A stretch of DNA of 64,000 bases from Actinomycetota bacterium. GTDB taxonomy: Bacteria > Actinomycetota > Actinomycetes > Streptosporangiales > Streptosporangiaceae. The DNA lies in NCBI GenBank assembly GCA_019240215.1, contig JAFAYQ010000006.1:42054-106053 (forward strand). The letters run 5' to 3'. Every line of letters starts with the position of its first letter. Position 1 is the stretch's first letter. Positions 33,999-42,663 of this stretch are shown here, one piece after another. A program made the position numbers and the translations under genes. The notes under the pieces were generated by a model. The model was not told where the DNA came from. It searched no databases and was given only the letters and a program-made list of their open reading frames with translations.

Positions 33999-35576
33999 TC
34001 AGCCGGGGAAGGGGCGGTGCATCATCCTGATGGCCCGGGCGCGGGCGAACTGAGGCCGGCCGGGGCCGGGGCCGTCGGCCAGCGCGCCGGCCGGCAGGGT
34101 GGTGGGGTCGACCCCGACCCCGAGCAGGGTGCGGCTGACCGCCTGGGCCGAGTCGAGCAGGTCGTCCAGGGCCCGGGACACGTGGGCGCCGGTCACCGCC
34201 GACAGCGCCGGATCGTCCGGCAGCGCCTCCAGCACGCTGCGGCGGATCAGCTCCTTCAAGAACGAGGCGGTGGTGCCGTCGGTCCGTTCGACCGCCTGGC
34301 CGACCTCCTCCTCGGTCAGCTCGAGGGGCACGTTGCGGCCGTACAGCCGGAGCAGCCGCTCGCGGGCGACGGGGTCCGGCAGCGCGATCTCGACGGCCAC
34401 GTCGACCCGGCCCGGCCGGGCCGCCAGGGCGGGCTCGAGCAGGTCGGAGCGGTTGGTGGTGAGCAGGAACAGCAGGTCGGCGTCGGGGGCGGCCCCGTCC
34501 ATGGCGTCGAGCAGGTCGAACAGGACCGGGTTGGCGGCCGGGCCCATCGACCGTTCCTCGGCCACCAGGTCCACGTCCTCCAGCACCACCACGGCCGGCA
34601 GCAGGCCGCGGGCCAGCTCGGTGATCGCGCCGACCGCGTGCAGGGCCCGGCCGGTCAGCACCAGCCGGGTGTAGCCGGTCATCTGGCCGAGCAGGTAGCG
34701 GGTGGTGTGGGTCTTGCCGGTGCCGGGCGGCCCGAACAGCAGCAGGCCGCGCTTGAGGTGCTGGCCGACGGCGAGCAGGGCGTCGCGGTGGGCGGCGACG
34801 CCGAGGGCGTGCCGTTCGACCCGGTTGAGCACCGCGCCGGGCAGGATCACGTCGTCGCGGCGGATCCCGGCCGGGCGGGCGAAGCTGAGGATGACCCCGC
34901 CCATCGGGTCGATGCTGGCGTCGAGCAGGTGACCGCGGTAGACGTTGAGCTCGGACCGGAGCCGGTCCAGCTCGGCCAGCAGGCCCTGGGCGGCCTCGAC
35001 CGGCAGGCCTCCCACCTCCAGCTCGAGGTTCGGCCGGTGCTCGGCCGGCCCCTCGACCATCACCACGTACCGGCCGAACTCGTCGGTGACCAGCAGCAGG
35101 GCCAGCCGCAGGCAGCCGAGGGTCGAATCGGGGCCGTTGGGCAGGTCGGCCAGGGCCGGGGCGGACAGCCGCAGCGGCGGCAGCCCCTCCCCCGCCACCA
35201 GCTGCTGCAGCGACAGCCCGCCGTAGTGCGGCGGCAGCGCCACCCCGTGCACCTCGACCGTCCGGCCGTCCCGGGCCGACCAGGCGTTCAGAGCGGTCTG
35301 CAGGTTGACGTGCTCGTAGCGGGGCAGCTCGCGGTTGACCACCGAGTGGTGCTGCCCGTCGTCGCCGAGGTGGCCGCGGACCAGGACCGACACCTCGTTG
35401 TCGGCCGCCCCGGGGTCGGAGTGGACCCAGTCCAGGAACCGGCGGAAGGCGACCGCGAACTCGCGCGCCTCCTGCTCAGGCGCTCTTTGCTCGGGCGCTC
35501 TTTGCTCGGGCGCTCTTTGCTCGGGTGCCCTCTGCTCGGGCGCCCTCTGCTCGGGTGCTCGTTCGGAAGCAGGCAT
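33999..35576 (-). CDS. AAA+ ATPase with N-terminal RAPEQ pentapeptide repeats
   Basis: The 525-residue protein starts with RAPEQ pentapeptide repeats (residues about 6-35) and an unrecognised domain to about 230. The AAA+ module follows: Walker A GPPGTGKTH, Walker B VVVLEDVDLV, sensor-1 LLTTNRSD and the arginine-finger region ARPGRVDVAVEI. The C-terminal helical lid ends in a basic tail. It resembles Cdc48/FtsH-like hexameric ATPases, with no protease domain. Its substrate is unknown. The ATG follows GGGGAGG by seven bases, and it appears monocistronic. Confidence 0.85.
   Translation of the reverse strand: MPASERAPEQRAPEQRAPEQRAPEQRAPEQRAPEQEAREFAVAFRRFLDWVHSDPGAADNEVSVLVRGHLGDDGQHHSVVNRELPRYEHVNLQTALNAWSARDGRTVEVHGVALPPHYGGLSLQQLVAGEGLPPLRLSAPALADLPNGPDSTLGCLRLALLLVTDEFGRYVVMVEGPAEHRPNLELEVGGLPVEAAQGLLAELDRLRSELNVYRGHLLDASIDPMGGVILSFARPAGIRRDDVILPGAVLNRVERHALGVAAHRDALLAVGQHLKRGLLLFGPPGTGKTHTTRYLLGQMTGYTRLVLTGRALHAVGAITELARGLLPAVVVLEDVDLVAEERSMGPAANPVLFDLLDAMDGAAPDADLLFLLTTNRSDLLEPALAARPGRVDVAVEIALPDPVARERLLRLYGRNVPLELTEEEVGQAVERTDGTTASFLKELIRRSVLEALPDDPALSAVTGAHVSRALDDLLDSAQAVSRTLLGVGVDPTTLPAGALADGPGPGRPQFARARAIRMMHRPFPG
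35474..35563 (-). repeat. 15-bp tandem repeat, six copies
   Basis: Six head-to-tail 15-base units encode the RAPEQ repeats at the start of the AAA+ protein. Several units are identical and the others differ by one to three bases, so the array is young and probably variable in copy number between strains. Confidence 0.9.
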
Positions 35577-35656
35577 GTACGAACCTCCCCGTGACCGCGC
35601 TCACATCCATTGCAGCCTACGGGCGGTTGGAGCGCGACGGGTTTTGGCGGCGGGGC

Positions 35657-36583
35657 TCAGATCGTGTGCTCGGCCGGGGAGCCGGGCGGGGCGGCCTCGG
35701 CCTCGGAGCCGTCGAGCGGGGCGGGCAGGTCGAGGCGGAGCTCGAGCTGGCCGGCGCCGCGGAGCACGGTCAGCTCAACCGGCCCGGTCCCGGCCTCAGA
35801 GCTGGCCGCAGCGGCGGCGGCGTAGAGGGCGGCGATCGAGCGCAGCTCCTGGCGGCGGCGCGACCCCCGGCGGCCGGCCGCGGTGAGCACGTCACCGGGG
35901 CGCAGGCCCGCGCGGGCGGCCGCCGATCCCGGCTCGACCGACCGGACCAGCAGCCCGGCCACCGGGGGCAGGCCGACGGCGGCCCGCATGCCGATGGTCA
36001 CGTGGGCGGGCGCCAGCACCAGGCCGATCCGGCCGGCCCCGGCCGACGGCCGGGAGCCTTCGAACTCGGTCAGCAGCTTGCCCAGCAGGCCGTTCAGCTG
36101 GTCGCGTTCCGGGCTGGACAGCGCCGCCAGCAGCCGTTCCTCGTTGGCCAGATGGGCGGGGATGACGCGTTCGAACCGGTCGCGGCCGGCCGCGGTCAGC
36201 GCGACCAGCGTGCTGCGCTTGGAGGCCGGGTCCGGCCGCCGTTCGGCCAGCCCCGCGTGGACCAGCCGGTCGATGCGGACGCTGACCGTGCCCGGGGTCA
36301 GCGCCATCTCGGTGGCCAGCCGCTGCTGGGCGACCCCGTCGCCGTCGTCGATCCGGGCCAGCGTGACCAGCGCGGTGAAGTCCGGCGCGGTCAGGCCGTG
36401 CTCGCCGAACAGCGCGTAGACCTCGGTGTTGAGGTGGTTGCGGAGCTTGAGCAGCCGGGTGAGGACCGAGACACCGGCGAAGTCGAGGTCGGGCCGGCGC
36501 CGGAGCCAGGCGTCGATGAGCGCGTCGGCGGAGTCCCGGGGGCCTTCGTCCGAGCCGGGGCGGGACCGTTCGGTGCTCGTCAT
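35657..36583 (-). CDS. MarR-family regulator fused to a PDZ-like domain
   Basis: The 308-residue product has a MarR winged helix: LRNHLNTEVYALFGEHGLTA, RLATEMALTPGTVSVRIDRL and KRSTLVALTAAGRDRFERVI. After about residue 170 comes a PDZ-like domain with AGLLVRSVEPGSAAARAGLR and PGDVLTAAGRR, including a GLRPGD carboxylate-binding-type turn. It would repress the divergent SDR gene, with the palindrome at 36644 as target. TAGACT is eight bases before ATG 36583; a GTG at 36628 is in frame, but that start lies closer to the operator. Confidence 0.8.
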   Translation of the reverse strand: MTSTERSRPGSDEGPRDSADALIDAWLRRRPDLDFAGVSVLTRLLKLRNHLNTEVYALFGEHGLTAPDFTALVTLARIDDGDGVAQQRLATEMALTPGTVSVRIDRLVHAGLAERRPDPASKRSTLVALTAAGRDRFERVIPAHLANEERLLAALSSPERDQLNGLLGKLLTEFEGSRPSAGAGRIGLVLAPAHVTIGMRAAVGLPPVAGLLVRSVEPGSAAARAGLRPGDVLTAAGRRGSRRRQELRSIAALYAAAAAASSEAGTGPVELTVLRGAGQLELRLDLPAPLDGSEAEAAPPGSPAEHTI

Positions 36584-36643
36584 CGGGACGGAGTCTAGTC
36601 GTGCGGTGGACTCCAAAGCGTTGGTCACTCTTTAAGGATAAAT

Positions 36644-36657
36644 GTTTGAATTCAAAC
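36644..36657. promoter_or_regulatory. MarR-type operator GTTTGAATTCAAAC
   Basis: A perfect 14-bp palindrome, TTTGAATTCAAA at its core, sits between the divergent MarR-PDZ and SDR genes. This is a classic MarR-family site, placed to control both promoters. Confidence 0.8.
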
Positions 36658-36701
36658 TTTGATAATAAGATTGGTGATCGACGGCGACGTGAGGAGTGCG
36701 G

Positions 36702-37475
36702 ATGGCGGGACGGCTGGACGGGAAGATCGCGCTGGTGACGGGCGGGTCGCGCGGGATCGGGCGGGCGATCGCGGTCCGGCTGGCGGCCGACGGCTGCGCG
36801 GTGGTGGCGTTCAGCTACCACTCCGACGGGGACAGCGCCCGCAGTGCGGCGGCCGCCATCGAGGCCGCGGGCGCGGTGGCGGTGCCGGTCCAGGCCCGGC
36901 TGGAGGACGAGGACGGGGCGGGCGCGCTGTTCACCGCGCTGGACGCCGAGCTGCGCGGGCGGACCGGCGACGTCGGGTTCGACATCCTGGTCAACAACGC
37001 GGGCAGCGCCGCCCCGGCCACGCTGGCGAGCGCCGACCCGGCCACCTTCGACCAGCTGGTGGCGGTGAACGCGCGGGCGCCGTACTTCATCACCCAGGCG
37101 GCGGCCGGGCGGCTGCGCGACGGCGGGCGGGTCATCAACATCTCGTCGGTGTACTCGACCCGGCCGCTGGCGCAGGCGCCGGTCTACTCGATGACCAAGG
37201 CGGCGGTCGACGTGCTGACCCAGACCAGCGCGGCTGAGCTGGGCGAACGCGGCATCACGGTCAACGCGGTCGCCCCCGGCTGGACCGCGACCGACGCCAA
37301 CGCGGCCGCCCGGGCGGACGCCGGGCTGGTGGCGGGGGTGGCCCGGGACACGGTGGCGGGCCGGATCGCCGAGCCGGCCGACGTGGCCGGGGTGGTGTCG
37401 CTGTTCGCGGCGCCGGAGGCGGCCTGGCTGACCGGCCAGTACGTCATCGCCAACGGGCGCTACCGGTACAGCTGA
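36702..37475 (+). CDS. Short-chain dehydrogenase/reductase (SDR)
   Basis: The 257-residue enzyme has the classical SDR motifs: TGGSRGIGRAIA (cofactor), NNAGS, and the YSMTKAA active site (Tyr-x-x-x-Lys). GAGGAG lies five bases before the ATG. The Asn/Ser residues after the first strand suggest NADP, though that is not certain. It is divergent from the MarR-PDZ regulator and is probably its main target. Confidence 0.87.
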   Translation: MAGRLDGKIALVTGGSRGIGRAIAVRLAADGCAVVAFSYHSDGDSARSAAAAIEAAGAVAVPVQARLEDEDGAGALFTALDAELRGRTGDVGFDILVNNAGSAAPATLASADPATFDQLVAVNARAPYFITQAAAGRLRDGGRVINISSVYSTRPLAQAPVYSMTKAAVDVLTQTSAAELGERGITVNAVAPGWTATDANAAARADAGLVAGVARDTVAGRIAEPADVAGVVSLFAAPEAAWLTGQYVIANGRYRYS

Positions 37476-37522
37476 CGCTTCGGCCGGGTGACCGGACGGC
37501 CGGGCGGCTTTCCGCTGGCAGG

Positions 37523-38524
37523 TCAGGCCGGGTGGCGGCGGAGGCGGCGCAGGGCCAGCGCCAGGTACAGCCGGTGGTGGCCGTGCGGGTCGCGGATCGG
37601 CCAGGCCAGCAGGCGCTCGGCGTGGGTGATGCGGTCCTGCAGGCTGGAGTGGTGCAGGCGCAGGGCGCTGGCGGCGGCGCGCAGGCTGGGGTGGGCCGCC
37701 ACCGCGTCCAGGGTGGCCAGCATCCAGGGGGCCGCGGCGGCCGCGTGCTCGAGGGCCAGCTCGTCGGGGATCGGCGGGACGCCGGGGCTGACGCTCGGCG
37801 CCAGCAGGGCCAGCGCGCCCAGGTCGTCGGCGTGGACGACGCGGGGGCCGGGGTCTTCCCCGGTGCCGTCGGCGGTGAACCGGAGCGCGGTGCGGGCGGC
37901 CGCCCAGGACGCGGGCAGGCCGGCCAGGTCGGCGGCAGGGCCGATCCCAGCCCGGGGGCCGTCGGCGGCGGGCCCGGCGCTGGCGGCCGGTTCGATCCGG
38001 GCCGGGGCGCCGGCCCGGGCGACGGCGCGGAGGGGGCGGTCGGCGGGCAGGCCCAGCACCCGGGCGGCGTGGCGGCGAGCTTCCGGCCGCGCCCCCTCGT
38101 CGATCAGGACCTCGACGGCGGCGGCGTCCTGGTCGGCCGCCGGGGCCCGGCCGCGGGTGCGGTCGAGCACGGACCGGGCCGCGGCGGCGGCCCGTTCGAG
38201 GACCATGGCCTCGACCGGGCCGGCCGGGCCGGGGCGCTCCAGCCAGACGGCGGCGCGCGCGCCCGGGTCGAGCTGGTGGTGTGGCCAGTCCGGGTCGGGC
38301 GGGCCGCTGGCCGGGGTGGGGTGGCCGTCCGGGTCCACCCGCAGGGAGAGGCGGCGCCCGTCGTCGGTCAGCCAGACCGGGCAGCCGGCCAGCACCGCCG
38401 CCCCCCGCACGATCGCCTCCAGGCCGGCCCGGGCGCTGGTGAGCTGGTCGAAGTAGGCGATCACGCGGACGGCCGCGCCCGCGTCGGGATCGAGCGCGGC
38501 CAGCCGGACCTCGAGATCCTTCAT
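37523..38524 (-). CDS. PucR/CdaR-family transcriptional regulator
   Basis: The 333-residue protein has the PucR layout: an N-terminal effector part and a C-terminal helix-turn-helix. The HTH reads LDAVAAHPSLRAAASALRLH, then HSSLQDRITHAERLLAWPI. Such regulators often activate genes for purine, amino-acid or diol breakdown. It lies upstream of no obvious operon; the HSL-type hydrolase to its left in transcription direction could be a target. The start is the ATG of MKDLEVRLAAL. Confidence 0.78.
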   Translation of the reverse strand: MKDLEVRLAALDPDAGAAVRVIAYFDQLTSARAGLEAIVRGAAVLAGCPVWLTDDGRRLSLRVDPDGHPTPASGPPDPDWPHHQLDPGARAAVWLERPGPAGPVEAMVLERAAAAARSVLDRTRGRAPAADQDAAAVEVLIDEGARPEARRHAARVLGLPADRPLRAVARAGAPARIEPAASAGPAADGPRAGIGPAADLAGLPASWAAARTALRFTADGTGEDPGPRVVHADDLGALALLAPSVSPGVPPIPDELALEHAAAAAPWMLATLDAVAAHPSLRAAASALRLHHSSLQDRITHAERLLAWPIRDPHGHHRLYLALALRRLRRHPA

Positions 38525-38566
38525 CTCGCCATCGTCCTCCGCCGGCCTGGTTTGGGCGAACCGCGG

Positions 38567-39610
38567 TCAGGCCAGCAGGCGGCGGAACCAGTCCCACTGG
38601 GCGGCCGTCGCGTCCTGGGACACCGCCGCCTGCGGGACCATGACCTGGAAGCCGTGGAACCCGCCCGGCCACACGTGCAGCTCGGCGACGCCGCCGGCCT
38701 GCCAGATCCGGGTGGCGTAGCTGACCGCCTCGTCGCGGAACGTCTCGGCCGAGCCCACGTCGATGAACGTCGGCGGCAGCCCCGACAGGTCGGTGGCCCG
38801 GGCCGGGGCGGCGTAGGGGGACACGTCGAGGGCGCCCCGCTGATCGCCGAGCAGGGCCGTCCAGCCGACCTCGTTGCTGGCGTGGTCCCAGACGCCGAGG
38901 CCGGCCATCTGCACGGCCGACGGGGTGTCGTTGCGGTCGTCCAGCATCGGGCACATCAGGAACTGCCCGAACAGGGCCGGGCCGCCGCGGTCGCGGGCCA
39001 GCAGGGCGACCGCGGCCGCCAGTCCCCCGCCGGCGCTGCCGCCGGCCACCACGATCCGGCCCGGATCGATGTTGAGCTCGTCGGCGTGGGCGGCCGTCCA
39101 CACCAGGCCGGCGTAGCAGTCCTCGACCGGGCCGGGGTGCGGAGTCTCGGGGGCCAGCCGGTACTCGACCGACACGACGGCGGCGCCGAGCTGAGCGGCC
39201 CAGCCGATCACCATCGGCAGGCCCTGCCGGTTGTCGCCCATGATCATGCCGCCGCCGTGGATGTGGTAGATGGCCGGACCGGGCGCCGCCAGGCCGACCG
39301 GGCGGGCGATGAGCAGGCTGATGTCGGGGGCGCCGTCCGGGCCGGGCACCTGGCGCTCGCTGACCTCGAAGGCGCCGCCCAGGCTCAGTTCCTGGTCGGA
39401 CGGGGGCGGGAACAGCGGGTTGGGCCGCCGCCGCTCGGGGATCGTCTCCACCGTCAGGTCGAGCTGGACGGCTTCGCGGATGATCGTCAGGGCGGCACCC
39501 AGCTCGGGATCGAACGGCGGCGGCCCGGCCGGGCGGGCGGACTCGGCGGACGGGGTGGACTCAGCAGGCGGGGTGGACTCGGTGGACGCGGCGGGCTCGG
39601 TGGTGACCAT
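38567..39610 (-). CDS. HSL-family alpha/beta hydrolase (esterase/lipase type)
   Basis: The 347-residue product has the hormone-sensitive-lipase motifs: HIHGGGMIMG (oxyanion, about residues 114-121) and VAGGSAGGGL (nucleophile Ser near 190). The remaining triad comes from the Asp in PTFIDVGSAE and the His in GGFHGFQVM. A Ser/Thr/Pro/Glu-rich N-terminus (TESTPPAESTPSAES) precedes the fold. I use the ATG 39610; the frame stays open to 39817. It is immediately upstream (in transcription) of the PucR gene, with 43 bases between. Confidence 0.83.
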   Translation of the reverse strand: MVTTEPAASTESTPPAESTPSAESARPAGPPPFDPELGAALTIIREAVQLDLTVETIPERRRPNPLFPPPSDQELSLGGAFEVSERQVPGPDGAPDISLLIARPVGLAAPGPAIYHIHGGGMIMGDNRQGLPMVIGWAAQLGAAVVSVEYRLAPETPHPGPVEDCYAGLVWTAAHADELNIDPGRIVVAGGSAGGGLAAAVALLARDRGGPALFGQFLMCPMLDDRNDTPSAVQMAGLGVWDHASNEVGWTALLGDQRGALDVSPYAAPARATDLSGLPPTFIDVGSAETFRDEAVSYATRIWQAGGVAELHVWPGGFHGFQVMVPQAAVSQDATAAQWDWFRRLLA

Positions 39611-39766
39611 GGACCAATGGTGGGGTCGGACGGGGCCTCGATCCAGCGCCAAGCGGCGGGAGCTACCCGCCAGGTGGCGGGTCGCCTGGCTAGTTGGCTC
39701 AGACGCGTCTACATCCGGCTTCCACACGGCCGGCACCGGATCTGCGCGCTGGGCCGGTTTCCTGAA

Positions 39767-39815
39767 GGCCGTCGTCCTGATCCGTCGCCGGCAGGGGCAG
39801 CGGATCAGGACGGCC
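39767..39815 (+). other. Hairpin upstream of terC-like gene
   Basis: A 6-bp plus 9-bp stem with a three-base bulge (39767-39784 with 39801-39815) and a 16-base loop lies in the probable leader 20 bases before the TerC start codon. It could regulate translation or be a fortuitous fold. I see none of the conserved core of the manganese riboswitch. Confidence 0.4.
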
Positions 39816-39834
39816 ATGAGACGACGGGAGGCAC

Positions 39835-40878
39835 ATGGCCCACCTGCAGGTGACGCCGCTGGCCTGGGGCTTGACCATCGGGCTGATCGTGGCGCTGCTG
39901 GCGCTGGACCTGGTGCTGGGGGCGGTCCGGCCGCACCGGATCGGTTTCGGCGAGGCGGCCCGCTGGTCGGCGTTTTACATCCTGGTCGCGATCGGGTTCG
40001 GCGCGGCCCTCGCGTTCTGGGCCGACCCCGGGTACAGCGCCCAGTTCTTCGCCGGCTACCTGGTCGAGAAGAGCCTGTCGGTCGACAACCTCTTCGTCTT
40101 CCTGATCATCATGACCACGTTCGCGGTACCCGCCCGGCACCAGCAGAAGGTTCTGTCCCTGGGCATCGTGCTGGCCCTGGTCATGCGGGTGGCGTTCATC
40201 CTGGCCGGGGCGGCCCTGCTGGACGCCTTCTCGTTCATGTTCCTGGTCTTCGGGCTGGTCCTGGTGTGGACCGCGATCCAGCTGTACCGGAACCGGGGCC
40301 GCGAGCCCGAGGTCGGGGACAATCTGGTGGTCCGGCTGACCCGGCGGGTGCTGCCGGTGACCGCCGGCCACCACGACGGACGGCTGCTGGCCCGGGTGGA
40401 CGAGCCGGGCGGGGGCCGCCGCCGGGCGGTGACGCCGCTGTTCGTGGCGCTGGTGGCGATCGGCGGGTCGGACCTGCTGTTCGCGTTCGACTCGATCCCG
40501 GCCGTGTTCGGGGTCACCGACGAGCCGTTCCTGGTGTTCGCAGCCAACGCGTTCGCGCTGCTCGGCCTGCGGGCGCTGTACTTCCTGGTCGCCGGGCTGC
40601 TCGACCGGCTCGTGCACCTGTCGACCGGGCTGGCGCTGATCCTGGCCTTCATCGGGGTCAAGCTCGCCCTGCACTGGGGTCACACCGTCAGCCCGGCCGT
40701 CCCGGAGATCCCGACCTGGCTGAGCCTGGTGGTGATCGTGGCGGTGCTGGCCGCCACCACCGTGGCCAGCCTGCGCGCGGGGCGGCGGGAGGAGCCGACA
40801 GCGGAATCCGGCTCCGCAGCCGAGCGGGTGGCGCCGGTTCCGGACAGGCAGCCGGAAACCGTGCGCCGGGGCGGATAG
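39835..40878 (+). CDS. TerC-family integral membrane protein
   Basis: The 347-residue protein has about eight to nine membrane segments. The TerC signatures are EKSLSVDNLFVFLII (acidic pocket), then DLLFAFDSIPAVFGVTDEPF and NAFALLGLRALYFL. TerC/Alx proteins export manganese or help metallate exported proteins. GGGAGG lies four bases before the ATG. It stands alone between divergent hydrolase and STAS-PAS genes. Confidence 0.9.
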   Translation: MAHLQVTPLAWGLTIGLIVALLALDLVLGAVRPHRIGFGEAARWSAFYILVAIGFGAALAFWADPGYSAQFFAGYLVEKSLSVDNLFVFLIIMTTFAVPARHQQKVLSLGIVLALVMRVAFILAGAALLDAFSFMFLVFGLVLVWTAIQLYRNRGREPEVGDNLVVRLTRRVLPVTAGHHDGRLLARVDEPGGGRRRAVTPLFVALVAIGGSDLLFAFDSIPAVFGVTDEPFLVFAANAFALLGLRALYFLVAGLLDRLVHLSTGLALILAFIGVKLALHWGHTVSPAVPEIPTWLSLVVIVAVLAATTVASLRAGRREEPTAESGSAAERVAPVPDRQPETVRRGG

Positions 40879-41086
40879 CCGGCCAGCCGACCGATACCCG
40901 CCAGCATGGACGAGTAACCAGCTCACGCGGACCTGGGGCCGACGCAAAAGGTTGGCGACTATTACTTTCGTAGTAGGCGCGGCACTCATAGTGAGGCTAC
41001 CCTGGAATTGCGCAGCAGTACGACTAGCAGCCGGTGGAGACAGGAACACGGCTGGGCCTTCCGCCCCGGCCGGGGGGCACTGCCCG

Positions 41087-41857
41087 GTGAGATGGCTGAA
41101 CCGGCACGCGCTGGTCGAGCTGCCCAGGCAGGTCAACCAGGCCAACGCCCAGGCCGTGGGTGAGCAACTGCAGGCGTTGGTGCCCCGCGACCTGCTGGTC
41201 CTGATCGTCGACATGCGCGGAACCACGGTCTGCGATCATGCCTGCGGCGAGGTGCTCGCGCACGTGTATCAGCGGGCTGTGGTGACCGGAACCGACCTGC
41301 GCCTGGTGGTCAGCGCGGACAGCGTGCGGCATGTGCTTTGCATGACCGGCCTGGACCGGCTTACGCCGGTCTTCGACTCGATCGGTGCGGCCGTGGCGGC
41401 GACAACGCCGGCCGAGATGCCGTCGGCCGCGGCGGCCGCGGGGTGGCCCCTGCCCAGGCGGCGCCGGGCCACCGCGGACAGGGGCCGGACCCGGGGTGAC
41501 GTCGGAGTGGAAATCGCCACGCTGGACCACGACGGGGTCATCGTATGGGTCAACCGCGCCTGGCAGCAGTTCACCGCGGCCAACGGCGGGAACCCGGCGT
41601 GCACCGGACCAGGCGTGTCGTACCTGGACGTCTGCGCCGCGGCCGGCGACGATCCGGTCAGCCGGCAGGTGGCGGCGACCATCCGCGGCGCGTTGGCCGG
41701 TGACCTGCCCGGTGTGCTCTCGATCGAGGTGCCCTGTCACAGTCCGGAAACCGCCCGATGGTTCGACGTGCTGATCTCGCCCCGGCGGGACGAGGACGGT
41801 GAACCCGTGGGCGCCACCGTGACGTTGTCGCTGAACCGCTCGCAGACCCCGACCTGA
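41087..41857 (+). CDS. STAS domain plus PAS domain regulator
   Basis: Residues about 1-105 of the 256-residue product form a STAS fold (NQANAQAVGEQLQALVPRDL, VLIVDMRGTTVCDHACGEVL). Residues about 140-255 form a PAS domain (EIATLDHDGVIVWVNRAWQQ). The serine pair of classical anti-anti-sigma factors (DSSG) reads DHACG here. The GTG at 41087 follows a G run by nine bases; the frame is open to a TTG at 40952. An input from PAS onto a sigma-factor pathway is inference. Confidence 0.75.
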   Translation: MRWLNRHALVELPRQVNQANAQAVGEQLQALVPRDLLVLIVDMRGTTVCDHACGEVLAHVYQRAVVTGTDLRLVVSADSVRHVLCMTGLDRLTPVFDSIGAAVAATTPAEMPSAAAAAGWPLPRRRRATADRGRTRGDVGVEIATLDHDGVIVWVNRAWQQFTAANGGNPACTGPGVSYLDVCAAAGDDPVSRQVAATIRGALAGDLPGVLSIEVPCHSPETARWFDVLISPRRDEDGEPVGATVTLSLNRSQTPT

Positions 41858-41939
41858 TCACCGGGCCCCTGATGGCCCGGCCGCCGTATCCCCGGGTTCG
41901 GGGCTGGGCCGATCACGGATACTTCCGCACACTGGCAGG

Positions 41940-42152
41940 GTGACTTCGGGCGACGAGGAAAGTGTCGGGGGGCCGGAGGCCATCACCCTGGACGACGTGC
42001 GTGAGCGACTGGACGGCCGCTGGGACTGCCGGGCCATCACCGGCGGCTACGTGGCCATCCCCAAGCTGACGGCCGGCACTCCCATCCCCCGCTACGGGGA
42101 GACACCGGCCGAGCTGCTGGAAAATATTGCGCGGTCGGAAGCGAGCCAGTAG
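41940..42152 (+). CDS. Small hypothetical protein
   Basis: The 70-residue product contains LDDVRERLDGRWDCRAITGG, then YVAIPKLTAGTPIPRYGETP. It is acidic and soluble with no motif I recognise. The GTG start lacks a clear ribosome-binding site, but GC-rich third codon positions support coding. Confidence 0.55.
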   Translation: MTSGDEESVGGPEAITLDDVRERLDGRWDCRAITGGYVAIPKLTAGTPIPRYGETPAELLENIARSEASQ

Positions 42153-42194
42153 AACCGGTTGCCGCACAATCCTCAAGCCGGCGACACTCAGTGA

Positions 42195-42416
42195 GTGGGC
42201 GATCACGGGGATGGACTGCTGGCGGCCGGCTTAGTACTGGCCTTCATCGGCGGGGTGCTCGGAGCCCGGCTGCTCGGCGCCTATCAGGCGATGAACGGGG
42301 CCAAGGCAGGCGCCAGGGCAGCCGCCCGCGCGATGCGGGCGATGCGGCTGCGCTGGCTGTTCTGGGCGGTGGTGGCGTTCGCCGTGTTCTGGCTGTGGAT
42401 CCACGGGAACTTGTGA
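42195..42416 (+). CDS. Small membrane protein
   Basis: Seventy-three residues contain two hydrophobic helices (residues about 8-28 and 50-69) around an Ala/Arg-rich linker. A second overlapping frame from 42191 is open but hydrophilic and less plausible. The start is a GTG without a clear ribosome-binding site. Confidence 0.5.
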   Translation: MGDHGDGLLAAGLVLAFIGGVLGARLLGAYQAMNGAKAGARAAARAMRAMRLRWLFWAVVAFAVFWLWIHGNL

Positions 42417-42663
42417 GCGCGCTGGCCTGAGGTGCTGGCGGGGTCAGCCGGGTTGGGGGGAGTCGGGTTGGTGCTTCCGGTGACGGCCCGGCTCTTGGCG
42501 GGGGAGGGGCGGCGGCGCCCGATCGCCAATTGGCTAAAGCCCTTTAAATGTGATTATTTGATTGAAAATGATTATTGACGGCTGTTAGGTGGGGGAGGAT
42601 GCTTCCGTGTAACCGCGTACATGAAGGAATGCGCGCAGGTTCACCGAACGGATGTGTTGATTG

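Noticed and set aside
35474..35563. Short regular repeats resembling a CRISPR array
   Set aside because: Units are 15 bases head-to-tail without spacers and encode RAPEQ in frame.
35892..39101. A 1069-codon open frame on the minus strand
   Set aside because: It is a shadow of several real genes (MarR-PDZ, SDR, PucR, HSL) in another frame; the product is rich in Arg, Pro and Gly only and has no domain.
39620..39834. Possible manganese (yybP-ykoY) riboswitch before the TerC gene
   Set aside because: The conserved core sequences are not present; only a simple hairpin was found.
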